64,000 bases of DNA from Bacillota bacterium (GCA_023386955.1 JAEWIS010000033.1:62001-126000); one strand, 5' to 3'; positions 32,738 through 41,726 are shown, numbered from the stretch's first letter. Numbers and translations are program-made. Notes: generated from the sequence alone by a model not told the origin.

Positions 32738-34897
32738 TTACCGTTGGCCCGAAGCAGCAGCTGCAGCAGCCGCTTCGGCTCCCCTGTCCTTGTACTGCAG
32801 CTCATACAGCTTGTAATAATACCCCTGCTTCGCCAACAGCTCGAAGTGGTTGCCCTTCTCCCGAACCTTGCCCTTATGCATGACAATAATTTGGTCCGCA
32901 TGCTGGATGGTGGAGAGCCGGTGAGCAACGATCAGTGTGGTGCGCCCCTTCGAGATGGTGTACAGCGCATCCTGCACCGCCAGCTCCGTCTCCGTATCAA
33001 TATTGGAGGTCGCTTCGTCCAGAATCAGAATCTGCGGCCGGAAAGCGATTGACCTGGCGAAGGACAACAGCTGGCGCTCACCCAGGGAGAGGGTAACCCC
33101 CCGTTCACCCAGCATGGTGCCATACCCTTGAGGCAGCCTGGAGATCCATTCGTCCATATTCACCATGGCGGCTGCTTCCCGGACCTGCCGGTCGGTAATG
33201 CTCTCATTATTCAGCCGGATATTATGGGCAATATCCCCGGTGAACAGGAACACATCCTGCTGTACCACGCTGATAGTCCGGCGGAGATCCGACACGGGAA
33301 TCTCCCGGATGTCCACACCGTCCAGCTTGATAGAGCCCTTCTGGATGTCGTAGAACCGATTGATCAGTTGGATAATGGAGCTTTTGCCCGCCCCGGTGGC
33401 GCCCACAAAAGCTACCGTCTGACCAGGGGCGATGGTGAAGCTCACATCCTTCAGCACCCAATCCTCGCCGGTATAGGCAAACCATACATTTTCGAACCGG
33501 ATTTCCCCGTGCACTGCCGCGGGCAGCGGCTGCGGCTTCTCCGCATCCACAATGGCCGGCTCCTCGTTCAGCATATCCACAATCCGTTCGGCGCCAACCA
33601 TGGCCGTCTGGATCTGATTATACTTTTCCGCAAGACTCTGCAGGGGCTGGAAGAACTGCCGGATGTAATGAGTGAAGGCGTAAACCACACCGAAGGTAAT
33701 GCCGCCCTCCAGTACCTTGGCCCCGCCATACCAGAGCAGAAGCGCGATGGAGACATTGCCCAGGAACCCGATTACCGGCTGGAAAATAGAGTTGACCACC
33801 GTCCCCTTCATACCCGCCCGGTAATAAGCGGTATTGAGACCGTCAAACTGCTCCCGCTGCCGGTCCTCCCGGATAAACAGCTGGGTGATGCGGATGCCGG
33901 AGAGGTTCTCGGCCAGGAAGGAATTCAACCGGGACAGGATCAGCCGGCTTTGCCGTTGGGCCTCCCGGACCAGCCTCCGGTAATAGAAGGTGATGACCGC
34001 CAGAAACGGCAGCACCGCAAAGGCGATCAGCGACAGCTTCACAGACAGCTGCAGCATAATGGCCAGGATGCCGACAATGACGATCACGTCTTTGACGAGA
34101 TTCACCAGCACCTGGGAGTACAGCTGGTTCAGCGACTCCGTATCTTGGGTAACCCGCACCACCAAACGCCCCACCGGATTCCGGTCAAAAAAGGACATGG
34201 ACATCCGTGACAGATGGTTAAACAGCTGCTGCCGGATGTTGAAGATAATGTGCTGCCCGGTGTACTGGAGCTGGTTGCTCTGCCAATAATTCAGCAGCGC
34301 GCCTCCCGCTACCACCACAAGAAACAAAACCCCCAGCTTCAGGAAGCCGCTGTAATCTCCCGCCCGGAAATCCTTCAGGGCTCCGCTGGTCAGCACTTCG
34401 GCCTCGTACGTCCCCCGGTCGGTCACCAGCTTGGCGCCTTCCGTCCCGGCAGCGGCAGCGGTCTCCAGCTTGCCGGCATTTTCCTCCTCGGTCAGCCAGC
34501 CGCGGACCAGAAGCGAGGAGCCCGACGCATCCACAATCTGCGCCTTTTCCACACCGCCCTCCGCCTGTTGGGCTGCCGCGGCCTCCGAACCGGCGTTGAT
34601 CCGTACGTAGATGCGGTCTCCGCTTTCAATAATATCTCCCCACCGGGACAGCTCCTCCCGCGCATCGGGCGCATTGGCGCTGGCGGCCAGCATGGGTTTG
34701 GACAATCCGCCGATATGGTCGTCAATGGCAATCTTCAGCAGATAAGGCCGGGCTAAATCCGCCACTACAATCAGAAAAGCAAGGAACAAACAAAACAAAA
34801 GCGATTTCCAATACGGCAGGGCGTACGCGGCCATCCGCTTCAGCAGCTGGCTGTCCTTGATGCCAACCTTCTCTTTTTCCTGATGAATGCTGCTCAC
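32738..34897 (-). CDS. heterodimeric ABC exporter subunit, BmrD/YheH-like
   Basis: A 719-residue half-transporter: six membrane segments, then an ATPase domain. Walker A is GATGAGKSS, Walker B is ILILDEAT with the catalytic Glu, but the signature is LSLGERQ instead of LSGGQ. An insertion of about 120 residues between the first and second membrane segments (residues about 65-185) forms an extracellular domain, as in B. subtilis BmrD. The GTG at 34897 overlaps the stop of the partner gene (GTGA). With the partner at 34894-36708 it would form one consensus and one degenerate nucleotide site. BmrCD exports drugs; the substrate here is unknown. Confidence 0.9.
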   Translation of the reverse strand: MSSIHQEKEKVGIKDSQLLKRMAAYALPYWKSLLFCLFLAFLIVVADLARPYLLKIAIDDHIGGLSKPMLAASANAPDAREELSRWGDIIESGDRIYVRINAGSEAAAAQQAEGGVEKAQIVDASGSSLLVRGWLTEEENAGKLETAAAAGTEGAKLVTDRGTYEAEVLTSGALKDFRAGDYSGFLKLGVLFLVVVAGGALLNYWQSNQLQYTGQHIIFNIRQQLFNHLSRMSMSFFDRNPVGRLVVRVTQDTESLNQLYSQVLVNLVKDVIVIVGILAIMLQLSVKLSLIAFAVLPFLAVITFYYRRLVREAQRQSRLILSRLNSFLAENLSGIRITQLFIREDRQREQFDGLNTAYYRAGMKGTVVNSIFQPVIGFLGNVSIALLLWYGGAKVLEGGITFGVVYAFTHYIRQFFQPLQSLAEKYNQIQTAMVGAERIVDMLNEEPAIVDAEKPQPLPAAVHGEIRFENVWFAYTGEDWVLKDVSFTIAPGQTVAFVGATGAGKSSIIQLINRFYDIQKGSIKLDGVDIREIPVSDLRRTISVVQQDVFLFTGDIAHNIRLNNESITDRQVREAAAMVNMDEWISRLPQGYGTMLGERGVTLSLGERQLLSFARSIAFRPQILILDEATSNIDTETELAVQDALYTISKGRTTLIVAHRLSTIQHADQIIVMHKGKVREKGNHFELLAKQGYYYKLYELQYKDRGAEAAAAAAASGQR

Positions 34898-36708
34898 AGC
34901 GCCAATCCCCCCTTGAGCTTGATACCCGGCTTCTGCTGCTCTACGCATTCCTCCGCCGGCAACCCCTCTGCGGCTTCATCCAGCTGCTGCTTGCGGTACA
35001 GATCGGCATAGATGCCGTTTTTGGCAAGCAGGCTTTCGTGGCTGCCCCGCTCGGCAATCACACCCTCCTCCAGCACAATAATCTGGTCGGCATGACGGAC
35101 CGACGAAATCCGGTGCCCGATAATAATGGTGGTCCGGTCATTCATCACCGAATGGAGACCCTCCAGAATCAGATCCTCCGTCACCGTATCCACCGCAGAC
35201 AAACTGTCATCAAAGATCAGAATGGAAGGTTTCTTGATCACCGCCCGGGCAATGCTGACCCGCTGGCGCTGGCCGCCGGACAGGGAAACACCCCGTTCTC
35301 CCAGAGTGGTTTCGAACTGTTCGGGAAACTCGATAATATTGTCGTACACCTGCGCCAGCCGGGCCGCCTCCAGCACATCCTCCTCGGAATGGGGACAAGG
35401 GTCGAAGGCGATATTCTCCCTGATGGTGGACGAAAACAGGAACGGATCCTGGGGAACGATCCCCACCTGGCCACGAAGGGTTTTTAAGGGAATTTCATGG
35501 ATATCATGCCCGTCGATAAAAACCGTTCCTTTGGGCGGATTATACATACGGACCAGAAGATGAACCAGTGTGCTTTTGCCGCTGCCTACCCGCCCTACAA
35601 TAGCAAGGCTGGTTCCTTTGGGAACAGACAGGCTGATGTTCCGGAGAGCTGGCTCAGGCGCTTCGGGATAAAAGAAGGTCAAATTCTTGATATCCACCCG
35701 GCCGTCCAGCTGCTCGATGCTCTCCACCGCCTCCGTGTCATCCACCACATCCGGCTCCGTCATGAAGATCGCCAGCAGCCGATCCTCCGAGGCTCTGCCG
35801 CGCTGGAGTTGATTCACTACCTTGCCCAGGTTCTCCACAGGGCCCATCAGCAAAGACAAGTACGTATTAAAGGCAACGAAGCTGCCCAGGGTAATCGTGC
35901 CGTTCAAAACCAACACGCCCCCAAAGACGACAGAGATAAGGAAGCTCAACCCCACCACCCCGGAGCTTAAGGCACCGAACAGAGAGTTGGACCGGGCGAA
36001 CTGCCGGTTTTTCTCCACCGCATCCTGATTGTCACGGGTAAAAAAGTCCACCTCCGCCTTCTCCTGCACATACGCCTTCACCACCCGGATGCCTGCCACA
36101 AATTCCTGTACCCGGCTGGTGAGTGTGGCCACCGCCTCCTGCACCTCTGTGGATTGCCGCTGAATCCGCTTGTTAAAGGTATAAGCAAGAACACTGAGCA
36201 TGGGCAGGGGCAGCATCGTAAACAAGGTCAGCCACGGGTCAACCGTGATCACCATGGCCGTCACCGTAGCCGTAATCAGCACAGCGGCTTCCATCACCAT
36301 GAATGCACCGCCCATGGTCACCTCTCGGATCACCCCCACGTCGCTGATGGCATGGGACATCAGGTCCCCGATCCGCTGGTTATTGAAGTACTGGGCCGAC
36401 AGACGCTCCCAATGGGCGAACAACTTGCTGCGGACCTCCATCTCCAGCACCCGGGCCAACCGGAATATGTACGTTCTGCTAACAGAACGAAAAAAAGCGA
36501 CTCCGAAGCCTGCCGCCATAACCAGCAGCGCATACCGGACCGCTTGGTGGTAGGTAAGCTCGTGACCCTTCAGCTTGTCTGTGAATTGTCCCATGTATTC
36601 GGGAATCAAAAGCTGCAGCAAGCAAGAAATGGACAATAATGCAAAACCAAAAAAATAAGGTCTTCGTTTATTCACAAAGTATTCTCGAAAAATAGTGGCC
36701 TTTTGCAC
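34894..36708 (-). CDS. heterodimeric ABC exporter subunit, BmrC/YheI-like
   Basis: A 604-residue half-transporter. Walker A is GRVGSGKST, the signature is the canonical LSGGQRQR, and Walker B is ILIFDDSLS, where Asp replaces the catalytic Glu. Paired with the LSLGE signature of the other subunit, this matches the asymmetric heterodimer type (BmrCD, TM287/288, LmrCD). The GTG at 36708 has AGGAGG six bases upstream. In B. subtilis bmrCD is induced by ribosome-targeting antibiotics through a leader peptide and attenuator; I looked for such a leader in 36709-36960 and saw no convincing one. Confidence 0.9.
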   Translation of the reverse strand: MQKATIFREYFVNKRRPYFFGFALLSISCLLQLLIPEYMGQFTDKLKGHELTYHQAVRYALLVMAAGFGVAFFRSVSRTYIFRLARVLEMEVRSKLFAHWERLSAQYFNNQRIGDLMSHAISDVGVIREVTMGGAFMVMEAAVLITATVTAMVITVDPWLTLFTMLPLPMLSVLAYTFNKRIQRQSTEVQEAVATLTSRVQEFVAGIRVVKAYVQEKAEVDFFTRDNQDAVEKNRQFARSNSLFGALSSGVVGLSFLISVVFGGVLVLNGTITLGSFVAFNTYLSLLMGPVENLGKVVNQLQRGRASEDRLLAIFMTEPDVVDDTEAVESIEQLDGRVDIKNLTFFYPEAPEPALRNISLSVPKGTSLAIVGRVGSGKSTLVHLLVRMYNPPKGTVFIDGHDIHEIPLKTLRGQVGIVPQDPFLFSSTIRENIAFDPCPHSEEDVLEAARLAQVYDNIIEFPEQFETTLGERGVSLSGGQRQRVSIARAVIKKPSILIFDDSLSAVDTVTEDLILEGLHSVMNDRTTIIIGHRISSVRHADQIIVLEEGVIAERGSHESLLAKNGIYADLYRKQQLDEAAEGLPAEECVEQQKPGIKLKGGLAL

Positions 36709-37057
36709 GGAAATTCCTCCTGTCAGCGGGGTCATGTATTAGGTTACACTGAAAACCCGACCCAAGACCATGGATTTCCTTGCCTGAAAACATGGACAAT
36801 CGCGCTATTTCTGTCACACAGTTAAGAACGTACCCACACAACTTTAAGAGTTCAAAGTCATAACTTTTTTTATTTGTGTGGCAACAAGCTGCTTTTTACT
36901 AGGCAAATATTCCTTATAACACCAGGTCTTTTCCACTTGCTGAGGCAGCTGCACTAACCACAGCTCTTTGGCCCGTTCTCTTAAGATTAGAAGGTCTTCA
37001 ATGTGCAAAAAACCCGCAGCGCCAAAATGGCTGCGGGTACACCGGCTTGCCTGTCTG
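36709..37057. other. intergenic region upstream of the exporter operon
   Basis: 349 bases with no supported gene. The part next to the exporter gene is AT-rich and probably contains its promoter; the far part holds the terminator at 37004-37038 of the pseudogene. A five-codon reading frame on the minus strand near 36869 is too short to call a leader peptide. Confidence 0.4.
37004..37038 (-). terminator. Rho-independent terminator
   Basis: ACCCGCAGC (37012-37020) and GCTGCGGGT (37030-37038) form a nine-base stem; on the minus strand it is followed by TTTTTTG. It closes the permease/deacetylase pseudogene. Confidence 0.85.
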
Positions 37058-37718
37058 CTACAGCTTCACATGCTGACCGGCGGGAATCTTCACTGCACTG
37101 CCATCGGCAGTGATCCAGAAATCCGTTGCTGTCGGGTTGTATACCCGGGTTTGGTCCACCGAGAACCGCAGGCTCTTCAGAGCCTTGACGTAGTCCAGCA
37201 CCTCAATATTGGTGGCATACCAGAGCTCCGGGCGATTGCCGATCATGGCGCAGAACTTCTCCATATCCCCCCAGTTATTATTGTTTTCGAATTCAAAACT
37301 GTGTCCCCACAGGTAAAACAGCTGCATCCGGGAATGACGCGACGTAAGCTCGATAAATTCCTGCCCCTTGGCCAGCAGGTAGATCGGAATCATTCCGGGG
37401 CTGAACAGCATGGCAAAGGTGATGAAGAACGTGATGGGCTTCCGACCCAAAATCCGTTTTTTGGAAAGCGAATATGCCCCCATGGTTGTAAAGGCCAAAT
37501 CCACCACCGTACCCACCACTGTATAGAACAACGTATTGGCGTAGGCAATCCAAATCCCCTCGTAATGGATAACCTTTTTATAGAATTCCTGATTCAGTCC
37601 TGAAGGCCATAGCCATACCTTCCCCTGCGAAACTATACAGGGTGGCAAAAGCAAGCAGCGATAAAAACAAATAGTTGAATACGTTAAATATCTATTCCCC
37701 GTTGGATAACTTATTCAT
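37058..37718 (-). pseudogene. fused remnant of an ABC sugar permease and a polysaccharide deacetylase
   Basis: From the ATG at 37718 the minus strand reads MNKLSNGE, then a TAG stop, then IFNVFNYLFLSLLAFATLYSF, the usual N-terminus of LplC-type permeases. After a frameshift near 37620 the permease continues (IWIAYANTLFYTVVGTVVDL, AYSLSKKRILGRK, SPGMIPIYLLAKG). At about residue 95 of the uninterrupted frame it passes without a stop into RHSRMQLFYLWGHSFEFENN and WYATNIEVLDYVKA, which is the C-terminal part of a NodB-type polysaccharide deacetylase-like protein. The permease C-terminus and the deacetylase N-terminus are gone. A deletion has joined two neighbouring genes. Confidence 0.75.
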
Positions 37719-37823
37719 GTGCCCCACCTACCATAACGAAGTCTCCAAAACCTTCTGCGATACCTTGACGCCGTGTAAATGAACATTATCCCGGATCCCA
37801 TGGACGAAAACCTTTAAAAAGTA

Positions 37824-37853
37824 AGGCAACCAATCCACCTGGACTGGCTGCCT
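37824..37853 (-). terminator. terminator-like hairpin after the DUF1593 gene
   Basis: On the minus strand AGGCAGCCAGTCCAGGTGGA pairs with mismatches to the following TTGGTTGCCT, and TTACTTTTTAAAGG follows. Confidence 0.55.
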
Positions 37854-37881
37854 ATTCGTGTTTTCACCATCTTCTCCTAAT

Positions 37882-39213
37882 TCACTCTAAGGAAACAGCT
37901 TCTTCACTGAACGGGTCGACGGTAACAACAATTCGCCCATAACTAGTCATAGGCGGCAGCCCGTTGTTTGTCACAGAAAGCACAATATGAATGGTCTGGG
38001 GAGTATCCACCTGCGGTGCCGTGAACATCACCTGCTGCTCGTAGCCGCTCTCCAGAACCAGAGTGCCGCGGTAGGAGCCAGGCTCCTGGTACACGTCCCA
38101 ACTGTAGCTGAGTCCGTTGCCATCCGGGTCTATAGAGCCAGCTGCGCTTATCATCACCCTTTCACCGGGACTCACCGTGCGCCGCAAAGGTCCACTCACC
38201 GAGACGACAGGCTCATGGTTCGCCTCTTCCGGGGACTTGACACACCAATCCATCCTCGCTTGGAAGGAACGCTGGTAAGCCGGCCGCCACCGGTATACGC
38301 TTGCCCATAATGCCGAATCCGAATGCTCCTCTACCAGATTCTCTACTGCATCGAAATAATGGCAGGGTGAGCCATTCGGGGCTGTCTGGAAGCGTCCTCC
38401 CCAGCCGCCGTATTCTGGATGCTCTGAATCACCCAGTCCATTCGGGATAAGGTACAGAAAGGTCGGCGTATCCCCCTCCTTGATCCCGTGTACCTTGCTT
38501 CCATATATATCGCCACCTTGATAGATCGGATACGCCTCTCCAAGTGGACCGTGCTGCTTGGTAATATTACCCTCCAACCATTCTGCCGTAACCAGGGAAA
38601 CATCGCCTCCCTTATACATTCCCCGATAGTTTCGGTAACTTGTAATATAGAACAAATCCGGGTGCTGCTCTCGAATCCACGCGCCGATGCCGTATTGATC
38701 TGAAATGGAGTAGATGCGCAGCTTTGACACTATCCTCGCCAGCTGTTCCGGGTTGTTTCGGTTTCCTGCTCTCCATAAAGCCTGCGCCAGGTCAGTTGTG
38801 CCGCCCCAGACGAGAATCCATAGCGGCCTCTGGTCATCCTTCTCCGCCGCGGCAATAATCCACTCCGATGCCTCCGTATCATAGCCTTCTCCGACAAACT
38901 CTCGGCCGTCATGCGGGTTGCCTGCCTTCACCACACGCAGCAGCTCCTCCTTGCGGGGAAATGCCGGATCATGAAGCGATAGATTGCCATGCACTTGGCC
39001 ATAGTGCTCCAAAATTTCACGGATGTACTCCGGCTTCCGGTCATTCCAGTGATTCGTATGGGTAGCGATAAGCCCCTCGATATCAAATTCATTCGCATAC
39101 ATCAGGAAACGCACAAGTGATTGGCCGTCATCCGGTTCTTTGAAGCCCCCTGTCACGCTGCTGATGTCCGTCAGTACGATAACACGTGATTTTACCTTAT
39201 CCATGAATGGCAT
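37882..39213 (-). CDS. DUF1593 (nucleoside hydrolase-like, Sde182-type) protein
   Basis: A 443-residue protein. The N-terminal part (about 1-290) starts RVIVLTDISSVTGGFKEPDD, contains GLIATHTNHW, WILVWGGTTDLAQAL and SISDQYGIGAWIREQHPDLF, the layout of DUF1593, a nucleoside-hydrolase-like fold. The C-terminal 100 residues form an Ig-like domain (SAAGSIDPDGNGLSYSWDVY). Related proteins are found with cellulose- or pectin-degrading enzymes. No signal peptide is seen, although many relatives are exported. The ATG at 39213 has GGTGGT six bases upstream. It sits among remnants of a sugar-use cluster and may be a survivor of it. Confidence 0.85.
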   Translation of the reverse strand: MPFMDKVKSRVIVLTDISSVTGGFKEPDDGQSLVRFLMYANEFDIEGLIATHTNHWNDRKPEYIREILEHYGQVHGNLSLHDPAFPRKEELLRVVKAGNPHDGREFVGEGYDTEASEWIIAAAEKDDQRPLWILVWGGTTDLAQALWRAGNRNNPEQLARIVSKLRIYSISDQYGIGAWIREQHPDLFYITSYRNYRGMYKGGDVSLVTAEWLEGNITKQHGPLGEAYPIYQGGDIYGSKVHGIKEGDTPTFLYLIPNGLGDSEHPEYGGWGGRFQTAPNGSPCHYFDAVENLVEEHSDSALWASVYRWRPAYQRSFQARMDWCVKSPEEANHEPVVSVSGPLRRTVSPGERVMISAAGSIDPDGNGLSYSWDVYQEPGSYRGTLVLESGYEQQVMFTAPQVDTPQTIHIVLSVTNNGLPPMTSYGRIVVTVDPFSEEAVSLE

Positions 39214-39231
39214 TTTTTCACCACCCTATCA

Positions 39232-39380
39232 TTAGAAATGTGTTGCTCTGTCCATCATCATTTTCAGATCCTGCATGGGGGACATCCATACTTTTCTTGG
39301 AACAGCCGGATAAAATGGGGTGCCGCAAACCAGTGGTTCATTTCTTTCGATCCCGACAGGCTTGCCAGTACGTACTTAGA
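39232..39380 (-). pseudogene. fragment of an AraC-type regulator C-terminus
   Basis: On the minus strand MNHWFAAPHFIRLFQEKYGC is followed, after a one-base shift within a run of C at about 39282, by PMQDLKMMMDRATHF and a stop codon at 39234-39232. This resembles the last helix-turn-helix of AraC regulators ('hFsrlFkekfGcsPmqYlk'). Nothing recognisable precedes it. It fits the decayed sugar cluster on this stretch. Confidence 0.45.
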
Positions 39381-39808
39381 GTAAACAAATTGTGGAAGAA
39401 TAGCAACGATCAACGTGAACACATTAAAACCCCAAAGTCGGTTCGAAAATTTTTCTTCGCCAAGTATCTATTTCATCGAAAAAATGGTTCATTTTCAGGG
39501 TACAGGGCAATGCTAGAAGGGTTCAAATCCACCTATTTGTTTACATGATTTTCGCCATACTGCTGCAACCACTCTCACCATTCAGACTGTGTATGCCATA
39601 TACGTTCATGTGATCCCATCCATGCCCTCGGAAGCAGTTGGAGTAATAAGCGGCTCCTTCTTTAAATGTTTTTCCTTGTTCTAATTGGAAGTTAACAATT
39701 TTATCATAATACCCACACAAATTTGTGACTTCTGCCGATTTATTTTGAATGGTTATTTGTTACACTAGAACATATCAAGAATTATTCTAATGGAGGTTAT
39801 GCCAGTTC
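39381..39808. other. intergenic region before yfhP
   Basis: No gene is supported here. Together with the AraC fragment the gap is 595 bases. GGTTCAAATCC at about 39522-39532 looks like a tRNA T-loop but no acceptor or T stem can be drawn. AT-rich sequence at 39680-39790 probably holds the yfhP promoter. Confidence 0.4.
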
Positions 39809-40792
39809 ATGGATACCGGAACACATCTTGTCTTCGGTCTTGGCCTTGCCGGTCTGGCCCATATTGATCCTGTCGTCGCCCAAAACTCCACTGTCGCATT
39901 CGCCGTTTTGTTGGGAACCGTACTCGGGCAGCAGGCTCCTGACCTGGACACCCTGTTTCGTTTGAAGGGAAATGCCATATACATCCGCCAGCACCGCGGA
40001 ACGTCCCATTCGATTCCGGTGCTGCTCCTATGGGCCCTGCTGATCACCGCCGCCATCGGCTTGGTTATTCCAGGCCTGCCGCTCCTGCATGTGGGGTTGT
40101 GGACGCTGTTAGCCGTTGTGGTCCATGTGGCCACCGATTTGTTCAACACGTATGGAACCCAAGCCGTCAAACCGTTCTCACGAAAATGGATATCGTGGAA
40201 CATCATCCATATTTTTGATCCGTTTATCTTCGTCTCCCATCTGACCGCCATTTTCCTGTGGGCCTTCAAGCTGGCGGAGCCGCAAACCATATTTCCCGTT
40301 TTGTACAGTCTCATTATCCTGTATTACATCTGGAGGACCCTGCACCACTTCTTCCTCGAGCGAAGTCTGCACATCAAAGACAAGGATTATATGCCCGGAG
40401 ACCGCTACTATCTCATTCCGACCATCAACTTGTACGCTTGGAATGTGATGAAGCAGCATGCGGACGGCTCTTACACCATCGGCGAATTGAAGCAAAAACG
40501 TCTGATCTGGCTGGATACGGCTCAATGCGCCTGCCACCCTGCCGTGGATGCCTCCAAGTCCCATCCGGATGTGGCCGCCTTCCTGTATTTTTCCTCCTTT
40601 GCCTGTGCCGAGCTGAGGGAGCATGAATGGGGCTATGAGGTCCGTTGGGCCGATGTCCGGTACCGCCACCGCAAGCAGTATCCCTTTGTAGCCGCCGTGC
40701 TGCTGGACCGGGATATGAACCCCATTGATTCCTATGTGGGCTGGCTTTCCGAATCCCGGCTGTACAAGAAGCTTCGTCTGGATACCCCCTGA
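39809..40792 (+). CDS. yfhP: membrane-bound metal-dependent hydrolase, YfhP/YdjM-like
   Basis: A 327-residue protein. The N-terminus MDTGTHLVFGLGLAGLAHID with GQQAPDLDTLFRLKGNAIYIR and HRGTSHSIPVLLLWALL is nearly the pattern of B. subtilis YfhP (DUF457/YdjM family), with His and Asp residues likely to bind metal. Four or five membrane segments occupy residues 20-185; the C-terminal 130 residues are soluble. GGAGG lies 12 bases before the ATG. YfhP is reported to be a regulator of yfhQ/fabL region in some annotations, but the real activity is unknown. Single gene with its own terminator. Confidence 0.9.
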   Translation: MDTGTHLVFGLGLAGLAHIDPVVAQNSTVAFAVLLGTVLGQQAPDLDTLFRLKGNAIYIRQHRGTSHSIPVLLLWALLITAAIGLVIPGLPLLHVGLWTLLAVVVHVATDLFNTYGTQAVKPFSRKWISWNIIHIFDPFIFVSHLTAIFLWAFKLAEPQTIFPVLYSLIILYYIWRTLHHFFLERSLHIKDKDYMPGDRYYLIPTINLYAWNVMKQHADGSYTIGELKQKRLIWLDTAQCACHPAVDASKSHPDVAAFLYFSSFACAELREHEWGYEVRWADVRYRHRKQYPFVAAVLLDRDMNPIDSYVGWLSESRLYKKLRLDTP

Positions 40793-40805
40793 TTTCATTC
40801 AAATA

Positions 40806-40851
40806 AACCCGGAACCTGCGAGCGTAAGCTGTTCGCCGGTCCGGGTTTTTT
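40806..40851 (+). terminator. Rho-independent terminator of yfhP
   Basis: AACCCGGA (40806-40813) pairs with TCCGGGTT (40840-40847), followed by TTTT. Confidence 0.8.
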
Positions 40852-40894
40852 GCTTCCTTTTTATAAATTTATGTTATAATCATTCTAATAAACA

Positions 40895-40929
40895 AAGCAA
40901 AAGCAGCTCCCCACTAAAGGAGAGCTGCC
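40895..40929 (-). terminator. Rho-independent terminator of the first SASP gene
   Basis: GCAGCTC at 40903-40909 pairs with GAGCTGC at 40922-40928; on the minus strand TTTTGCTTTGTTT follows. Confidence 0.8.
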
Positions 40930-40971
40930 CGCTTATTTCGGTTAAGCATCTTCAAAGCGCTTTGCGCTTAA

Positions 40972-41193
40972 TTAAAACTTACCTGCAAGAGATTGCTCAG
41001 CGATTTGTACCAAACGACGGGTGATGTGGCCGCCGATTGCGCCAGTATCGCGCGTAGCCATGAATCCATAGTAACCGTCTTGAGGAATTTGGATGCCCAA
41101 CTCTTGGGCTACCTCATATTTCAGCTGATCCAAAGCTTGGCTTGCTTGAGGAACCACCAGAGTGTTGCTGTTGCGAGATTGTCCAGTACCCAT
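40972..41193 (-). CDS. alpha/beta-type small acid-soluble spore protein
   Basis: A 73-residue SASP. LKYEVAQELGIQIPQDGYYG and ARDTG-type block ATRDTGAIGGHITRRLVQ are the two family signatures. The ELGI stretch contains the site cut by the germination protease GPR. SASPs coat spore DNA, protect it from UV and supply amino acids at germination. AAGGAG lies nine bases before the ATG. A sigma-G-like promoter lies at 41263-41293. A second SASP gene is found at 44573-44797 on the other strand. Confidence 0.97.
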   Translation of the reverse strand: MGTGQSRNSNTLVVPQASQALDQLKYEVAQELGIQIPQDGYYGFMATRDTGAIGGHITRRLVQIAEQSLAGKF

Positions 41194-41262
41194 TGCGTAA
41201 GCACTCCTTTCAATCTGGTTATCTTAGTTGGATTAGCAAGCTCTCTTTCAAGCTTGCAAACT

Positions 41263-41293
41263 TATTATGGCAGCGTTAGCCGGACAATATTCA
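41263..41293 (-). promoter_or_regulatory. sigma-G-type promoter of the first SASP gene
   Basis: On the minus strand TGAATA (41293-41288) and CATAATA (41269-41263) are 18 bases apart and match the forespore sigma-G consensus (TGAATA, CATnnTA). Confidence 0.7.
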
Positions 41294-41313
41294 TGAAAGC
41301 TCAACATTTTTTT

Positions 41314-41357
41314 AGGGCGTGTCCTGATGACTCCAAGCGGGTTATCGGACACGCCCT
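41314..41357. repeat. 11-bp perfect inverted repeat
   Basis: AGGGCGTGTCC at 41314-41324 and GGACACGCCCT at 41347-41357 with a 22-base spacer. Seven T precede the left arm but no T run follows the right arm, so it is not a clear terminator in either direction. It lies between the SASP promoter and the DUF5325 gene. Confidence 0.65.
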
Positions 41358-41417
41358 GGGATGGGGAAACTCCCGGCACTACGGTTCATCACGCTTTCAA
41401 TACGAGGGGGAGAAGAG

Positions 41418-41612
41418 ATGCCGCGGTGGATGGCTCTGTTGTTCGCGAGTATCGGAATTTTACTTCTGGTGGGTGTCAGCTTCTTTATCAGTCTGCGCAA
41501 TCCGTGGGGGGTTGTCCTATGCGGTGTGGCGGCTTTCCTGTGGATCGGCTTCGGCTTCGGGATGAAGGCGAAGATGAGACGGAAGCAGGAGGCGCTGGGC
41601 AGGCAATCTTAA
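41418..41612 (+). CDS. DUF5325 (YlaF-like) small membrane protein
   Basis: A 64-residue protein with two transmembrane segments (about residues 4-24 and 28-47) and a basic C-terminus (KAKMRRKQEALGRQS). The pattern MPRWMALLFASIGILLLVG resembles B. subtilis YlaF (DUF5325). GGGGGAG lies six bases before the ATG at 41418. Role unknown. Confidence 0.7.
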   Translation: MPRWMALLFASIGILLLVGVSFFISLRNPWGVVLCGVAAFLWIGFGFGMKAKMRRKQEALGRQS

Positions 41613-41659
41613 AGACATCTTAGCCCGGACAGTCCTAGCCTGAACACTTCAGCACTACC

Positions 41660-41703
41660 AAAAGACCCGTTGAAGCCTTGAGGGCTCCAGCGGGTCTTTT
41701 TGC
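41660..41703. terminator. bidirectional terminator
   Basis: AAAAGACCCG (41660-41669) pairs with CGGGTCTTTT (41691-41700). It lies between the DUF5325 gene and the convergent trpS gene and has a T run on both strands. Confidence 0.85.
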
Positions 41704-41726
41704 CTTATTGTCCATCTGCCTATCCC

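Noticed and set aside
36839..36960. BmrB-like leader peptide before the exporter operon
   Set aside because: Only a five-codon frame is present and no paired terminator/antiterminator could be drawn with confidence.
39519..39534. tRNA-like GGTTCAAATCC sequence
   Set aside because: The bases on both sides do not form a five-base T stem, and no acceptor, D or anticodon arm can be drawn upstream.
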